A DNA stretch of 15,035 bases from MGBC113645 sp036308445 (GTDB lineage: Bacteria; Bacillota_I; Bacilli_A; Erysipelotrichales; Coprobacillaceae), in contig JAXJVS010000072.1 of the NCBI GenBank assembly GCA_036308445.1, forward strand, positions 1-15,035. Direction: 5' to 3'. Below are positions 1-6,252 of this stretch, piece after piece. The stretch's first letter is position 1; each line of letters starts with the position of its first letter. The notes beneath the pieces are model-generated. The model was not told the DNA's origin, made no database searches, and was given only the letters and a program-made list of their open reading frames with translations. The translations under genes were made by a program, and so were the position numbers.

Positions 1-41
1 CCTATTCTTCCTCCCTGACCATCTATAATTACAATTTTCAT
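1..41 (-). CDS. DUF3842-like protein, N-terminal fragment (partial)
   Basis: Reading the minus strand from the ATG at 41-39, the visible peptide is MKIVIIDGQGGRIG. From memory this resembles the start of DUF3842 proteins, small proteins of unknown function that begin with a beta strand and a glycine-rich turn (IDGQGG.IG) like a nucleotide-binding loop. An AAGGAG Shine-Dalgarno lies just upstream of the ATG on the minus strand (about 50-55), which supports a real start. The gene is divergent from guaB. Only 13-14 residues are visible, so the family call is tentative and the function unknown. Confidence 0.55.
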   Translation of the reverse strand, partial: MKIVIIDGQGGRI

Positions 42-63
42 TGAATTCACACTCCTTGTTTAT

Positions 64-92
64 ATTGAAAGATATTTTTAGATAAAAGTCAA
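64..92 (-). promoter_or_regulatory. Candidate sigma-A promoter for the DUF3842-like gene
   Basis: On the minus strand, TTGACT (92-87) is followed after 17 bases by TTCAAT (69-64). The -35 is good and the -10 matches 4 of 6 positions. Placement between the two divergent genes fits, but the -10 is weak. Confidence 0.35.
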
Positions 93-127
93 GATAAGGT
101 TATTTGTAAATGAAAATAAAAAAAAGA

Positions 128-156
128 TTGACGAAAATGATAAAAAAATATATAAT
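128..156 (+). promoter_or_regulatory. Sigma-A promoter of guaB
   Basis: TTGACG (128-133), a 17-base spacer, then a perfect TATAAT (151-156). Transcription would start near 163, leaving a leader of under 30 bases with AAAGGAG (177-183) ahead of the ATG at 191. There is no room for a riboswitch here, so guaB is not under the switch that sits downstream of it. Confidence 0.8.
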
Positions 157-190
157 CTCCTAAAATACTTATAAACAAAGGAGAAAAATC

Positions 191-1699
191 ATGGCATATT
201 TTTTTAAAGAACCTTCACGCACATTTAATGAATATTTATTAGTTCCAGGGTATTCTTCTGCGAACTGCCAACCAAAAAATGTTAGTTTAAAAACACCTTT
301 AGTTAAATTTAAAAAAGGTGAAGAACCTGCATTATCTTTAAACATTCCTTTAGTTTCTGCTATTATGCAATCAGTATCAAATGATACTATGGCTGTTGCT
401 TTAGCTAAAGAAGGAGGAGTTTCATTTATTTATGGTTCTCAATCAATTGAAGATCAAGCTGCAATGGTAAAACGTGCTAAATCATACAAAGCAGGTTTTG
501 TTCGTTCTGACTCTAATGTTAGTCCTGAAAATACTTTACAGGATGTTATTAACTTAAAGAAGAAAACAGGACATTCTACAATGGCTGTAACTACTGACGG
601 TACAGTAAATGGAAAATTAGTTGGTATTGTAACTAGTAGAGATTATAGAGTATCTCGTATGAGTTTAGATACTAAAGTTAAAGAATTTATGACACCATTT
701 GATAAATTAGTAGTAGCAAAAGCAGGAATTACTTTAAAAGAAGCAAATGATATTATCTGGGAAAATAAATTAAATTCTTTACCAATTATTGATGCAAATC
801 AAAAATTAGAACACTTTGTATTCAGAAAAGATTATGAATCTAAAAAATCAAATCCTAATGAATTATTAGATGATTCTAAGAGATATGTAGTTGGTGCTGG
901 TATTAACACAAGAGACTTTGCTGAACGTGTTCCTGCATTAGTAGAAGCTGGAGCTGATGTATTATGTATCGATTCAAGCGAAGGATTCACTGAATTCCAA
1001 AAAATAACTATTCAATGGATTAGAGATCATTATGGAGATAGTGTAAAAGTAGGTGCTGGTAACGTTGTTGATGCTGAAGGATTTAGATTCTTAGCAGATG
1101 CTGGAGCTGACTTTATTAAGATTGGTATTGGTGGTGGATCTATCTGTATCACTCGTGAACAAAAAGGTATTGGTAGAGGACAAGCTACTGCAACTATTGA
1201 AGTCGCAAAAGCAAGAGATGAATATTTTGAAGAAACTGGTATTTATGTACCTATCTGTAGTGATGGTGGTATTGTTCATGATTATCATATGACTTTAGCT
1301 TTAGCTATGGGAAGTGACTTTATCATGTTAGGACGTTATTTCTCTCGTTTTGATGAATCACCTACAAATAAAGTAGTAATCAATGGACAATATATGAAAG
1401 AATACTGGGGAGAAGGAAGTGCTCGTGCTAGAAACTGGCAAAGATATGATATGGGAGGAGATGCAAAACTTTCATTTGAAGAAGGTGTTGACTCTTATGT
1501 TCCATATGCTGGTTCATTAAAAGATAATGTTGGTTTAACTTTAAGTAAAATTAAATCAACTATGTGTAATTGTGGTGCTCTAACAATTCCTGAATTACAA
1601 GAAAAAGCAAGAATTACATTAGTTTCTGCAACATCAATTGTTGAAGGTGGAGCACATGACGTTGTATTAAAAGACAACACACCTAGTCATAATCAATAA
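191..1699 (+). CDS. guaB: Inosine-5'-monophosphate dehydrogenase, Tritrichomonas foetus-like subfamily
   Basis: Converts IMP to XMP with NAD+, the committed step of guanine nucleotide synthesis; cytosolic, normally a tetramer. The 502-residue protein is a TIM barrel interrupted after about residue 100 by a CBS (Bateman) pair, seen as TSRDYRVSRMSLDTKVKEFM and LPIIDA. The catalytic loop GGGSICITREQKGIGRGQA carries the nucleophile Cys319. Asp261 lies in LCIDSSEGF, and the mobile flap RARNWQRYDMGG carries Arg418-Tyr419. These positions coincide with the numbering I know for the T. foetus enzyme (C319, D261, R418, Y419), and much of the sequence recalls that enzyme rather than typical GuaB of about 485 residues. 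AAAGGAG at 177-183 fixes the start. The gene is monocistronic: promoter just upstream, strong terminator just downstream. Confidence 0.96.
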   Translation: MAYFFKEPSRTFNEYLLVPGYSSANCQPKNVSLKTPLVKFKKGEEPALSLNIPLVSAIMQSVSNDTMAVALAKEGGVSFIYGSQSIEDQAAMVKRAKSYKAGFVRSDSNVSPENTLQDVINLKKKTGHSTMAVTTDGTVNGKLVGIVTSRDYRVSRMSLDTKVKEFMTPFDKLVVAKAGITLKEANDIIWENKLNSLPIIDANQKLEHFVFRKDYESKKSNPNELLDDSKRYVVGAGINTRDFAERVPALVEAGADVLCIDSSEGFTEFQKITIQWIRDHYGDSVKVGAGNVVDAEGFRFLADAGADFIKIGIGGGSICITREQKGIGRGQATATIEVAKARDEYFEETGIYVPICSDGGIVHDYHMTLALAMGSDFIMLGRYFSRFDESPTNKVVINGQYMKEYWGEGSARARNWQRYDMGGDAKLSFEEGVDSYVPYAGSLKDNVGLTLSKIKSTMCNCGALTIPELQEKARITLVSATSIVEGGAHDVVLKDNTPSHNQ

Positions 1700-1708
1700 A
1701 ATGATATT

Positions 1709-1743
1709 AAACTGTAATGATTTGTAATCATTACAGTTTTTTG
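1709..1743 (+). terminator. Rho-independent terminator of guaB
   Basis: Perfect 14-bp stem (AAACTGTAATGATT at 1709-1722 pairing with 1726-1739), a TGT loop and a run of T. It separates guaB from the riboswitch-controlled operon. Confidence 0.92.
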
Positions 1744-1793
1744 TATCATTTTGAAATATATTTATGTTTCGTCAAAAATTAAATGATTCTTTC

Positions 1794-1822
1794 TTTACAA
1801 TTGAAATGTTTATCTATATAAT
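1794..1822 (+). promoter_or_regulatory. Sigma-A promoter of the riboswitch-purF-like-glnN operon
   Basis: TTTACA (1794-1799), 17-base spacer, TATAAT (1817-1822). The expected start near 1829 is about 17 bases ahead of the riboswitch P1 helix, as expected for a riboswitch leader. Confidence 0.82.
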
Positions 1823-1845
1823 GGATTTGGATTTAGGGTTGATAT

Positions 1846-1916
1846 TTTATCGTATATACTTTCAGAAATGGTGAAAGAGTTTCTACCTTGCCACCTATTG
1901 GCATGACTACGATGAA
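1846..1916 (+). promoter_or_regulatory. Purine riboswitch aptamer, guanine type
   Basis: Three-way junction of the xpt/add family. P1 pairs ATCGTA (1849-1854) with TACGAT (1908-1913), extendable to 1846-1854/1908-1916. J1/2 is TATACT. P2 is CTTTCA/TGAAAG with loop GAAATGG, close to the usual loop ending in ATGG. J2/3 contains the invariant GTTTCTACC (1879-1887). P3 is about five pairs (1888-1892/1900-1904; the junction-proximal pair is U-U) with loop ACCTATT. J3/1 is GACTAC. The specificity base equivalent to position 74 is C1907, which indicates guanine/hypoxanthine rather than adenine; the position-51 equivalent is U1884, arguing against the 2'-deoxyguanosine variants. It lies in the leader of a purF-like gene, a usual setting for repression by guanine. 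The class rests on conserved bases and pairing I can see; ligand choice is inference from established rules. Confidence 0.9.
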
Positions 1917-1953
1917 CTTTTTTCATTAGCTTCTGTTTTACAGAAGTTTTTCT
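1914..1953 (+). terminator. Riboswitch expression platform: terminator with possible antiterminator
   Basis: Terminator stem 1928-1935 (AGCTTCTG) pairs with 1941-1948 (CAGAAGTT) around a TTTTA loop, followed by TTTTTCTATTTTT. A competing stem is possible: 1914-1921 (GAACTTTT) can pair with 1942-1949, taking up the 3' arm of the terminator and using bases that extend P1. Ligand-bound P1 would therefore favour termination, the OFF logic of guanine switches. The terminator is clear; the antiterminator (8 pairs, two of them G-U) is inferred. Confidence 0.78.
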
Positions 1954-2085
1954 ATTTTTATATTGAGTATTCAGAGATGTTGTCATTCATTTTGGAATTT
2001 CTGATTATTATAAGTGTTTAATCTTAAATCAGATGCTAAGCTATATTTTATGATATATGCTTTTGCAAGTTGAAAGGAGCAAAAT
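1954..2085 (+). other. Long leader between riboswitch terminator and purF-like start
   Basis: No gene here. One imperfect hairpin is visible: TCTGATT (2000-2006) pairs with AATCAGA (2027-2033), and ATTA (2007-2010) with TAAT (2019-2022), with a CTTA bulge. A strong ribosome binding site, AAAGGAG (2073-2079), sits seven bases before the ATG at 2086. No second known riboswitch consensus is recognised. The stretch 1744-1793 upstream of the promoter also holds nothing recognisable. Confidence 0.4.
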
Positions 2086-3492
2086 ATGAGTGGATTTTTT
2101 GGTGTTGTTTCAAAAGAACAATGTGTAATGGATTTATTCTTTGGGGTTGATTATCATTCGCATTTAGGAACGAGACGTGGGGGAATGGCTGTATATGGAA
2201 AAGATGGATTTAATCGATCTATTCATAACATCCAGAATTCACCTTTTAGAACAAAGTTTGAAAGAGATGTAGAGGAATTTGAAGGAACTATGGGAATTGG
2301 CTGTATTTCAGATTATGAGCCTCAGCCATTATTAGTTAATTCTCATTTAGGTTCTTATGCTATTACAACAGTAGGAAGAATTAATAATTTCCAGGAATTA
2401 ATAGATGAATGTTTTGAAAGTGGAACTAGCCATTTCCTAGAAATGAGTGGTGGTGAAGTTAATGCTACTGAGCTGATAGCTGCATTAATTAATCAGAAAC
2501 ATTCTATTGTTGCAGGAATTAAATATGTTCAAGAAAAAGTAAAGGGTTCTATGAGTATCTTAATTATGACTGCTGAAGGTATTTATTGTGCTAGAGATAA
2601 GTTTGGTAGAACACCTGTTATTTTGGGACAAAAAGAAAATGCAATTTGTGTAACTTTTGAAAGTAGTGCTTTCTTAAATTTAGGATATCATCATGTTAAG
2701 GATTTAGGACCAGGAGAAATTGATTTCATTACTGCTGATGAAATTATAGTTAAAAAAGAGCCTAATGATAAGATGAAAATTTGTTCATTCTTATGGGTGT
2801 ATTATGGTTATCCTACATCTACATATGAAGGAATTAATGTCGAAGTAATGAGAAATAGATGTGGTGAAATGTTAGCTAAAAGAGATAATGTTCATCCTGA
2901 TAGTGTAGCTGGAGTACCTGATTCAGGTACTGCTCATGCTGTAGGTTATGCTAATGTATCAGGTATTCCTTTTGCTAGACCATTTATTAAATATACACCT
3001 ACTTGGCCACGTTCATTTATGCCAACAAGTCAGGGGCAAAGAAATTTAATTGCAAAAATGAAATTAATTCCGGTACAGGAGTTAATTAAGGATAAAAGTT
3101 TATTATTAATTGATGATTCCATTGTAAGAGGAACACAATTAGGAGAAACTACAGAATTCTTGTATGAAAGTGGTGCTAAGGAAGTTCATGTTAGACCGGC
3201 ATGTCCACCATTATTATATGGATGTAAATTCTTGAACTTTTCACGTTCTAGTTCAGAAATGGATTTAATTACTAGAAGAATTATTCAAAAATTAGAAGGT
3301 GGCGAAGTTACTGATGAAGTATTAAAAGAATACGTAGATCCTGATGGTGATAAATATAAAAAGATGTGTGATGAAATTTGTAATCAGTTGAAATTTACAT
3401 CATTAAGATTTCATCGTATAGATGATATGATATCAGCAATAGGTATTGAACCTTGTAAGTTATGTACATATTGCTGGAATGGTAAAGAATAA
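2086..3492 (+). CDS. PurF-like amidophosphoribosyltransferase homologue lacking the catalytic cysteine
   Basis: Homologue of PurF, which makes phosphoribosylamine from PRPP and glutamine. The C-terminal phosphoribosyltransferase half looks intact: PRPP loop LLLIDDSIVRGTQ with Asp343-Asp344, flexible-loop region RSFMPTSQGQR, and RCGEMLA. The N-terminal Ntn-hydrolase half is degenerate. PurF needs Cys right after the initiator Met; here the start is MSGFFGVVSKE, giving Ser2. The usual HNGN segment reads TTVGRINN, so the oxyanion-hole Asn also seems lost. Cys233 (KICSFLW) and Cys457/460/463 (EPCKLCTYC) recall the iron-sulfur ligands of B. subtilis PurF, but the third ligand position near 376 is Leu (Cys373 and Cys380 are nearby). 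Length 468 is normal. AAAGGAG fixes the start, and the preceding guanine riboswitch implies purine control. Such Cys-less paralogues occur in gut Firmicutes, usually annotated amidophosphoribosyltransferase. It may use ammonia or be regulatory; I do not assign the symbol purF. Confidence 0.85.
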   Translation: MSGFFGVVSKEQCVMDLFFGVDYHSHLGTRRGGMAVYGKDGFNRSIHNIQNSPFRTKFERDVEEFEGTMGIGCISDYEPQPLLVNSHLGSYAITTVGRINNFQELIDECFESGTSHFLEMSGGEVNATELIAALINQKHSIVAGIKYVQEKVKGSMSILIMTAEGIYCARDKFGRTPVILGQKENAICVTFESSAFLNLGYHHVKDLGPGEIDFITADEIIVKKEPNDKMKICSFLWVYYGYPTSTYEGINVEVMRNRCGEMLAKRDNVHPDSVAGVPDSGTAHAVGYANVSGIPFARPFIKYTPTWPRSFMPTSQGQRNLIAKMKLIPVQELIKDKSLLLIDDSIVRGTQLGETTEFLYESGAKEVHVRPACPPLLYGCKFLNFSRSSSEMDLITRRIIQKLEGGEVTDEVLKEYVDPDGDKYKKMCDEICNQLKFTSLRFHRIDDMISAIGIEPCKLCTYCWNGKE

Positions 3493-3503
3493 TAGGTACA
3501 TAT

Positions 3504-5582
3504 ATGAATGAGAATAAGATATTAAATAATTATGGATGCCAACTTTTTGATGATGAGGTAATGAGAAGTCGTTTACCAAATTCAACATATCGTGCATATA
3601 AAGAATCAATTGAAAAAGGAGAACCTTTATCTAAAGAAACAGCTACAGTCATTGCAAATGCAATGAAAGTATGGGCAATTGATAAAGGAGCAACCCATTT
3701 TACTCATTGGTTTACACCAATGACTGGATTATCTGCAGAAAAACATGATTCTTTTTTAGAGATAAGAGATGACAAACCAGTTTTAGAGTTTAGTGGAAAG
3801 ACTTTAAGAAAAGGAGAATCTGATGCTTCTTCTTTTCCTTCAGGTGGATTAAGAGCAACTTTTGAAGCAAGAGGATATACAGCATGGGATTGTACTTCTC
3901 CAGCTTTTGTCAAGGATGGATCATTATATATTCCTACTGTTTTCTGTTCTTATAATGGAGAAGCTCTTGATAAAAAAACACCTTTATTAAAATCATGTGA
4001 TGTATTATCAAAAGCAGTTGTTGATTTAATGCCTTTATTAGGAGTTAATGATGTAAAATATGCTAAAGCTTATGTAGGAGCTGAACAAGAATACTTTTTA
4101 GTTGCTGATGAATATTATCAAAAAAGAATAGATTTAAAACTAACAGGACGTACTTTATTTGGAGCTAAAGCACCAAAAGGACAAGAATTAGAAGATCATT
4201 ATTTTGGTAGCTTAAAACGTAAAGTAGCTGCATTTATGAAAGAATTAGATGAAGAATTATGGAAATATGGTATTCCATCTAAGACTAAACATAACGAAGC
4301 TGCACCTGCTCAACATGAAGTTGCCTGTATTTATAGAGAAGTCAATATTACAACTGATAATAATCATTTATTAATGCAGTTAATGCAGGATATCGCAAAA
4401 AAACATGGTTTAAGATGCTTATTGCATGAAAAACCATTTGCTGGAGTTAATGGTTCTGGTAAACATAATAACTGGTCAGTTGTAACTGATACAGGATTAA
4501 ATTTATTTAATCCTGGTAAAGATCCAGCTAATAATTTACCTTTTATTGCAACATTAGCATGTTTAGTTAAAGGTGTAGATGAATTTGCCGATTTACTTAG
4601 AATGACTGTTGCTAGTGCAGGTAATGATCATCGTTTAGGTGCTAATGAAGCACCTCCAGCGATCATCTCTATGTATTTAGGTGAAGATATTAATCGTGTT
4701 ATTCATTCTATTTTAAATGAGGAAGAATTAGCAGAAGTAGATAGAATCCGATTTAAAACTGGTGTTTCTGTTGTTCCTGATTTTTCTAAAGATAATACTG
4801 ATCGTAATAGAACTTCTCCTTTTGCCTTAACTGGTAATAAATTTGAATTTAGAGCAGTTGGTTCTTCCCAATCTATTGCTGGTTCAAATACAATGTTGAA
4901 TTCTATTTTAGCTTATGAAATGAATGCAATGATCAATGAAATTCAAAAAGGTAAAAAACCTATGAATGTCATTAAAGAGTTCTTTAGTAGTCATATGAGA
5001 ATAATCTTTGATGGTGATGGATATTCAAAAGTATGGGAAGAAGAAGCCAAAAGAAGAGGACTTGCTAATCATAAAGATTCAGTAGAAGCTATTAAACATT
5101 TAATAGATGATAAAAATATTAAGATGCTTACGGATTTAGGAGTATATAGTAAAAATGAATTATATTCTCGTTATGAAATCTTATTAGAAAGTTATACAAA
5201 AACAATCCATGTAGAAGCATTAACATCTTTAAGAATGGCTAAAAATGAAATTTATCCTGCTATTATCAAGTACATTCAAAATCTTGCTAGAACATCAAAT
5301 GAATTAACAAATGCTTCAATAGATAATCATTTTATTAAAGAAGATCTCATCTCATTAACAGATTTAGCTTCAAAAATGAGATTAGCTGTTATATCATTAG
5401 AAGATGCTATTGAACATTTTGACCATTGTACAGATGATATTTTATCAAAAGCTATTATGGCTAGAGATGAGATTGTGGTAAGTATGAATGAATTAAGAAC
5501 GATTGTTGATAAAACGGAAACTCAGGTAGATGCCAATATATGGCCAATACCAGATTATATAGATTTAATGTTTGGAATATAA
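3504..5582 (+). CDS. glnN: Glutamine synthetase type III
   Basis: Makes glutamine from glutamate, ammonia and ATP in the cytosol. The 692-residue length and sequence are those of the large dodecameric GSIII class, not GlnA (about 445). Visible family blocks are YGCQLFDDEVMRSRLPNSTY near the N terminus, the active-site block KTKHNEAAPAQHE (260-272), the nucleotide/glutamate block NGSGKHNNWS (316-325), and NDHRLGANEAPPAIISMYLG. The C-terminal third is helical and GSIII-specific. It starts 11 bases after the purF-like stop with only a weak AATAGG site, with no terminator or promoter between, so the two genes are probably cotranscribed and translationally linked. Its expression would then follow the guanine riboswitch. 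No separate nitrogen-regulator site is seen. Confidence 0.95.
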   Translation: MNENKILNNYGCQLFDDEVMRSRLPNSTYRAYKESIEKGEPLSKETATVIANAMKVWAIDKGATHFTHWFTPMTGLSAEKHDSFLEIRDDKPVLEFSGKTLRKGESDASSFPSGGLRATFEARGYTAWDCTSPAFVKDGSLYIPTVFCSYNGEALDKKTPLLKSCDVLSKAVVDLMPLLGVNDVKYAKAYVGAEQEYFLVADEYYQKRIDLKLTGRTLFGAKAPKGQELEDHYFGSLKRKVAAFMKELDEELWKYGIPSKTKHNEAAPAQHEVACIYREVNITTDNNHLLMQLMQDIAKKHGLRCLLHEKPFAGVNGSGKHNNWSVVTDTGLNLFNPGKDPANNLPFIATLACLVKGVDEFADLLRMTVASAGNDHRLGANEAPPAIISMYLGEDINRVIHSILNEEELAEVDRIRFKTGVSVVPDFSKDNTDRNRTSPFALTGNKFEFRAVGSSQSIAGSNTMLNSILAYEMNAMINEIQKGKKPMNVIKEFFSSHMRIIFDGDGYSKVWEEEAKRRGLANHKDSVEAIKHLIDDKNIKMLTDLGVYSKNELYSRYEILLESYTKTIHVEALTSLRMAKNEIYPAIIKYIQNLARTSNELTNASIDNHFIKEDLISLTDLASKMRLAVISLEDAIEHFDHCTDDILSKAIMARDEIVVSMNELRTIVDKTETQVDANIWPIPDYIDLMFGI

Positions 5583-5586
5583 AAAG

Positions 5587-5614
5587 CATAAAGCGATTAG
5601 CTTTATGTTTTTTT
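5587..5614 (+). terminator. Rho-independent terminator of the purF-like-glnN operon
   Basis: CATAAAGC (5587-5594) pairs with GCTTTATG (5600-5607) around GATTA, followed by seven T. It ends the operon immediately after the glnN stop. Confidence 0.9.
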
Positions 5615-5675
5615 GTATGTCAAAATTTTTGGTCTATATTTTTTTTATATAAATATAGTATATAGAGGTGGAACG

Positions 5676-6176
5676 ATGAGTAATATTAGAGAAATCTATA
5701 CAAAAGCGATTGTTGCGAAAGGAAAGAAATTATCTAAGAATTCTTATACTTTTTCTTTGTCGGATAATCCTACATCAGTTTTAGGATGCTGGTTAACAAA
5801 TCATCATTTTGAAGCTTCTATTAAACAAGGAGTTCCTAAAATTGTAGGAACCTATGATGTTCATATCTGGTATAGTTATAATGACGAATTATCTTCAAAA
5901 GTTGAAAAAAAACAAGTCACTTATATTGATGAAATGCAGGTTGTAAAAAAAGAACAGCGAGAATTTGAATCAACAGATTGCTTAAAAGCAAGATGTTTAG
6001 GAAAACCCAAATGTTTAAATGCTTATTTAAGAAATAATGAAGTCGTATGTGAGGTAGAAAAAGAAATGCAGATAGAAATTAGTGGTGAAACATGTATTAA
6101 AGTAGAAGTAAAGAATGAAGATGAGATTTGGGATGATCTTGAAGATATTCAAGTCAATCCAGATTTTATTAAGTAA
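5676..6176 (+). CDS. cotE: Outer spore coat morphogenetic protein CotE
   Basis: CotE organises the outer coat on the developing endospore, acting at the forespore surface from the mother cell. The 166-residue protein matches the B. subtilis family (181 residues) in REIYTKAIVAKGKK (5-18), the PTSVLGCWLTNH block (32-43), GTYDVHIWYSY (58-68), and a strongly acidic tail (DEIWDDLEDIQ). It has several cysteines, including a cluster in CLKARCLGKPKC, possibly useful for coat crosslinking (inference). The ATG at 5676 is chosen because AGAGGTGG (5664-5671) precedes it; a longer in-frame reading from 5613 would start inside the upstream terminator. Monocistronic with its own terminator. Sigma-E control is expected from B. 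subtilis, but no convincing sigma-E promoter is visible. Confidence 0.88.
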   Translation: MSNIREIYTKAIVAKGKKLSKNSYTFSLSDNPTSVLGCWLTNHHFEASIKQGVPKIVGTYDVHIWYSYNDELSSKVEKKQVTYIDEMQVVKKEQREFESTDCLKARCLGKPKCLNAYLRNNEVVCEVEKEMQIEISGETCIKVEVKNEDEIWDDLEDIQVNPDFIK

Positions 6177-6199
6177 AACGAACAATGTTCGTTTTTTTT
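6177..6199 (+). terminator. Rho-independent terminator of cotE
   Basis: AACGAA (6177-6182) pairs with TTCGTT (6188-6193) around CAATG, followed by a T-rich run. It begins at the base after the cotE stop codon. Confidence 0.85.
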
Positions 6200-6252
6200 C
6201 TTTTTTTTTGAGGTGATTTATGTCATAATATTGAGGAAAGTGAGTGATAATT

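Noticed and set aside
1091..1292. Small reading frames on both strands inside guaB
   Set aside because: They lie within a highly conserved IMPDH coding region and have no family features or ribosome sites.
3704..3913. Minus-strand reading frame inside glnN
   Set aside because: Antisense to a strongly conserved GSIII region; no start signals.
5633..5662. Sigma-E-like promoter (TCTATATT-N14-TATAGTAT) for cotE
   Set aside because: A start from it would fall near 5669 and cut into the ribosome binding site; the -10 matches only 5 of 8.
5613..5675. Longer N terminus for CotE (63 bases upstream, in frame)
   Set aside because: It would begin in the T run of the glnN terminator and lacks a ribosome site; ATG 5676 has AGAGGTGG and matches the family start.
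6210..6228. Micro-ORF (Met-Ser-stop) with a good GAGGTGA site before the malic enzyme
   Set aside because: The likely -10 element overlaps it, so it would mostly not be transcribed; two codons are too little to support a leader peptide.
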